Source of the DNA: Staphylococcus sp.
Lineage (GTDB): Bacteria; Bacteroidota; Bacteroidia; Bacteroidales; Muribaculaceae
Direction of reading: 5' to 3'
NCBI GenBank assembly: GCA_023665865.1
Contig: JAMPDC010000001.1
Coordinates: 753,981-817,980 of the forward strand
Length of the DNA: 64,000 nt
Shown here: piece by piece, positions 63,346 to 64,000 of the stretch
Numbering within the stretch: position 1 is the stretch's first letter
Layout of the letters: the number at the start of each line of letters is the position of its first letter
Position numbers and translations under genes: made by a program
The notes under the pieces: generated by a model
Seen by the model: the letters and a program-made list of their open reading frames with translations, nothing else
Database searches by the model: none
Told to the model about the DNA's origin: nothing

Positions 63346-63819
63346 ATGAAGACATTCGACATCACCGTACCCGTCGTGGAGACCACCTTTGAGGAATTGA
63401 CTCCCGAACAACAGAAACTCGTCGAGGCCGCCCGCAAGGCCACTTTCCGCAGCTACTCTCCCTATAGCAAATTCTCCGTAGGAGCAGCAATCGAACTCTC
63501 AAACGGCGAGATCATCACTGGCTCCAATCAAGAGAACGCAGCCTATCCCTCCGGGCTATGTGCGGAGCGTACAGCAGCCTTCTACGCCCATGCAAATTAT
63601 CCCGATGCAACATTCAAGACCATCGCAATAGCAGCGCGCGGGACCGACGGGAAACCCCTTGAAAATCCGATAGCCCCCTGCGGAGCCTGCCGCCAATCAC
63701 TCCTCGAATACGAGACCATCGCACGCCACAATGTTCCCGTAATTCTCGTCGGTCAGCAACGCATACTGATCTTCCGCTCCGTCAACTCGCTCCTGCCCTA
63801 CTCATTCTCTGAGTTCTGA
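63346..63819 (+). CDS. cdd: Cytidine deaminase
   Basis: A 157-residue homotetrameric-type cytidine deaminase of the pyrimidine salvage pathway. The zinc site is complete: Cys-Ala-Glu in GLCAERTA and Pro-Cys-Gly-Ala-Cys in APCGACRQ; the substrate segment SNQENAAYPSG precedes it. The ATG at 63346 gives the family N-terminus. It is the last protein gene before the rRNA operon. Confidence 0.95.
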   Translation: MKTFDITVPVVETTFEELTPEQQKLVEAARKATFRSYSPYSKFSVGAAIELSNGEIITGSNQENAAYPSGLCAERTAAFYAHANYPDATFKTIAIAARGTDGKPLENPIAPCGACRQSLLEYETIARHNVPVILVGQQRILIFRSVNSLLPYSFSEF

Positions 63820-63842
63820 CCGGTTAACTGACTATAAAAGAA

Positions 63843-63882
63843 AACGCCGGCGGCCCCGAATCAATTCCGAGGCCGTCGGCGT
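63843..63882. terminator. Terminator after cytidine deaminase
   Basis: ACGCCGGCGGCC/GGCCGTCGGCGT with one mismatch; the plus strand continues TTTCTATT. It could also back up the rRNA terminator on the minus strand (TTTTC after the stem). Confidence 0.75.
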
Positions 63883-63919
63883 TTCTATTACTGTGTCAGT
63901 ATTGATTACGTCAAGGCAT

Positions 63920-63964
63920 AAAAAAAGTCGGGTCTGAGACGCTCAGAGCGTTTTCAGACTCGAC
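63920..63964 (-). terminator. Rho-independent terminator of the rRNA operon
   Basis: GTCGAGTCTGA/TCAGACCCGAC hairpin (minus strand; one mismatch), followed by seven T residues at 63926-63920. It lies 8 bases past the 5S 3' end. Confidence 0.85.
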
Positions 63965-63972
63965 TCGTAGAG

Positions 63973-64000
63973 GGGGCGGTTATCTACTTTCCCACTTTCG
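63973..64000 (-). rRNA. 5S ribosomal RNA, 3' end only
   Basis: The minus strand from the right edge reads CGAAAGTGGGAAAGTAGATA then ACCGCC, the typical 3' arm of bacterial 5S rRNA. Only the last 28 bases are in the window; the rest of the rRNA operon lies beyond the edge. The exact 3' end is approximate. Confidence 0.8.

Noticed and set aside
1-64000. CRISPR arrays, insertion sequences, prophage genes, tRNA genes
   Set aside because: No regularly spaced direct repeats with unique spacers, no transposase or phage protein, and no cloverleaf was seen on reading the intergenic regions.

Overview
The window looks like a chromosomal segment of a gut Bacteroidales bacterium, most likely a Muribaculaceae-like one. 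Many gene starts are preceded by the Bacteroidota -7 promoter box TAnnTTTG and lack strong Shine-Dalgarno sequences. Several secreted proteins end in type IX-like (Por) sorting tails. The gene content (bile salt hydrolase family, GH2/GH43/GH115 enzymes, Bacteroidota-specific DUF families, Rex, LptE/SecG cluster) fits too. The family-level placement is inference. Coding density is high and most genes are fairly GC-rich; the clear exception is an AT-rich gene at 3816-6734.

Layout. 1-11 kb: minus-strand secreted and cell-envelope genes (partial lipoprotein, prolyl oligopeptidase, a 972-residue BIG2/RCC1-like protein, ApbE, a lipid kinase, a choloylglycine-hydrolase-family enzyme). At 2.6-3.6 kb there is a gap holding a heptad repeat array in inverted orientation and an apparent small-protein transcript with a structured leader. 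11-18 kb: a sugar-phosphate transferase-recQ-Nudix run and a DUF349 coiled-coil protein. 18-22 kb: a GH43 enzyme and a divergent M6 metalloprotease. 22-29 kb: rex with a coupled FAH-like gene, divergent from gltX-argC-porin-YjiH-carbonic anhydrase, then a secreted protein of unknown function. 30-38 kb: topoisomerase IV subunit A, a GH115 alpha-glucuronidase, and a DUF3316-S41 protease-dnaE-trxA run. 42-49 kb: GH2 beta-galactosidase, an Lrp regulator, an MsbA-like ABC exporter and the lptE-hypothetical-secG cluster. 49-55 kb: DUF4199, GT2, nitroreductase, DUF6452, DUF6048, PhoH and an Fsr-like MFS exporter. 55-64 kb: a tripartite RND efflux operon followed by an LpxA-like acyltransferase, a low-molecular-weight tyrosine phosphatase, cytidine deaminase, and at the right edge the 3' end of a minus-strand 5S rRNA with its terminator.

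Themes. Much of the window serves the envelope: outer-membrane and lipoproteins, LPS transport and lipid A acylation, efflux, and polysaccharide priming. Another part is glycan degradation (GH43, GH115, GH2). The remainder is replication and repair (DnaE, RecQ, ParC) and central housekeeping. I saw no CRISPR array, prophage, insertion sequence or tRNA gene. The least explained parts are the 2.6-3.6 kb intergenic locus, the AT-rich chimeric gene beside it, and an RND permease with an apparent extra pair of membrane helices.
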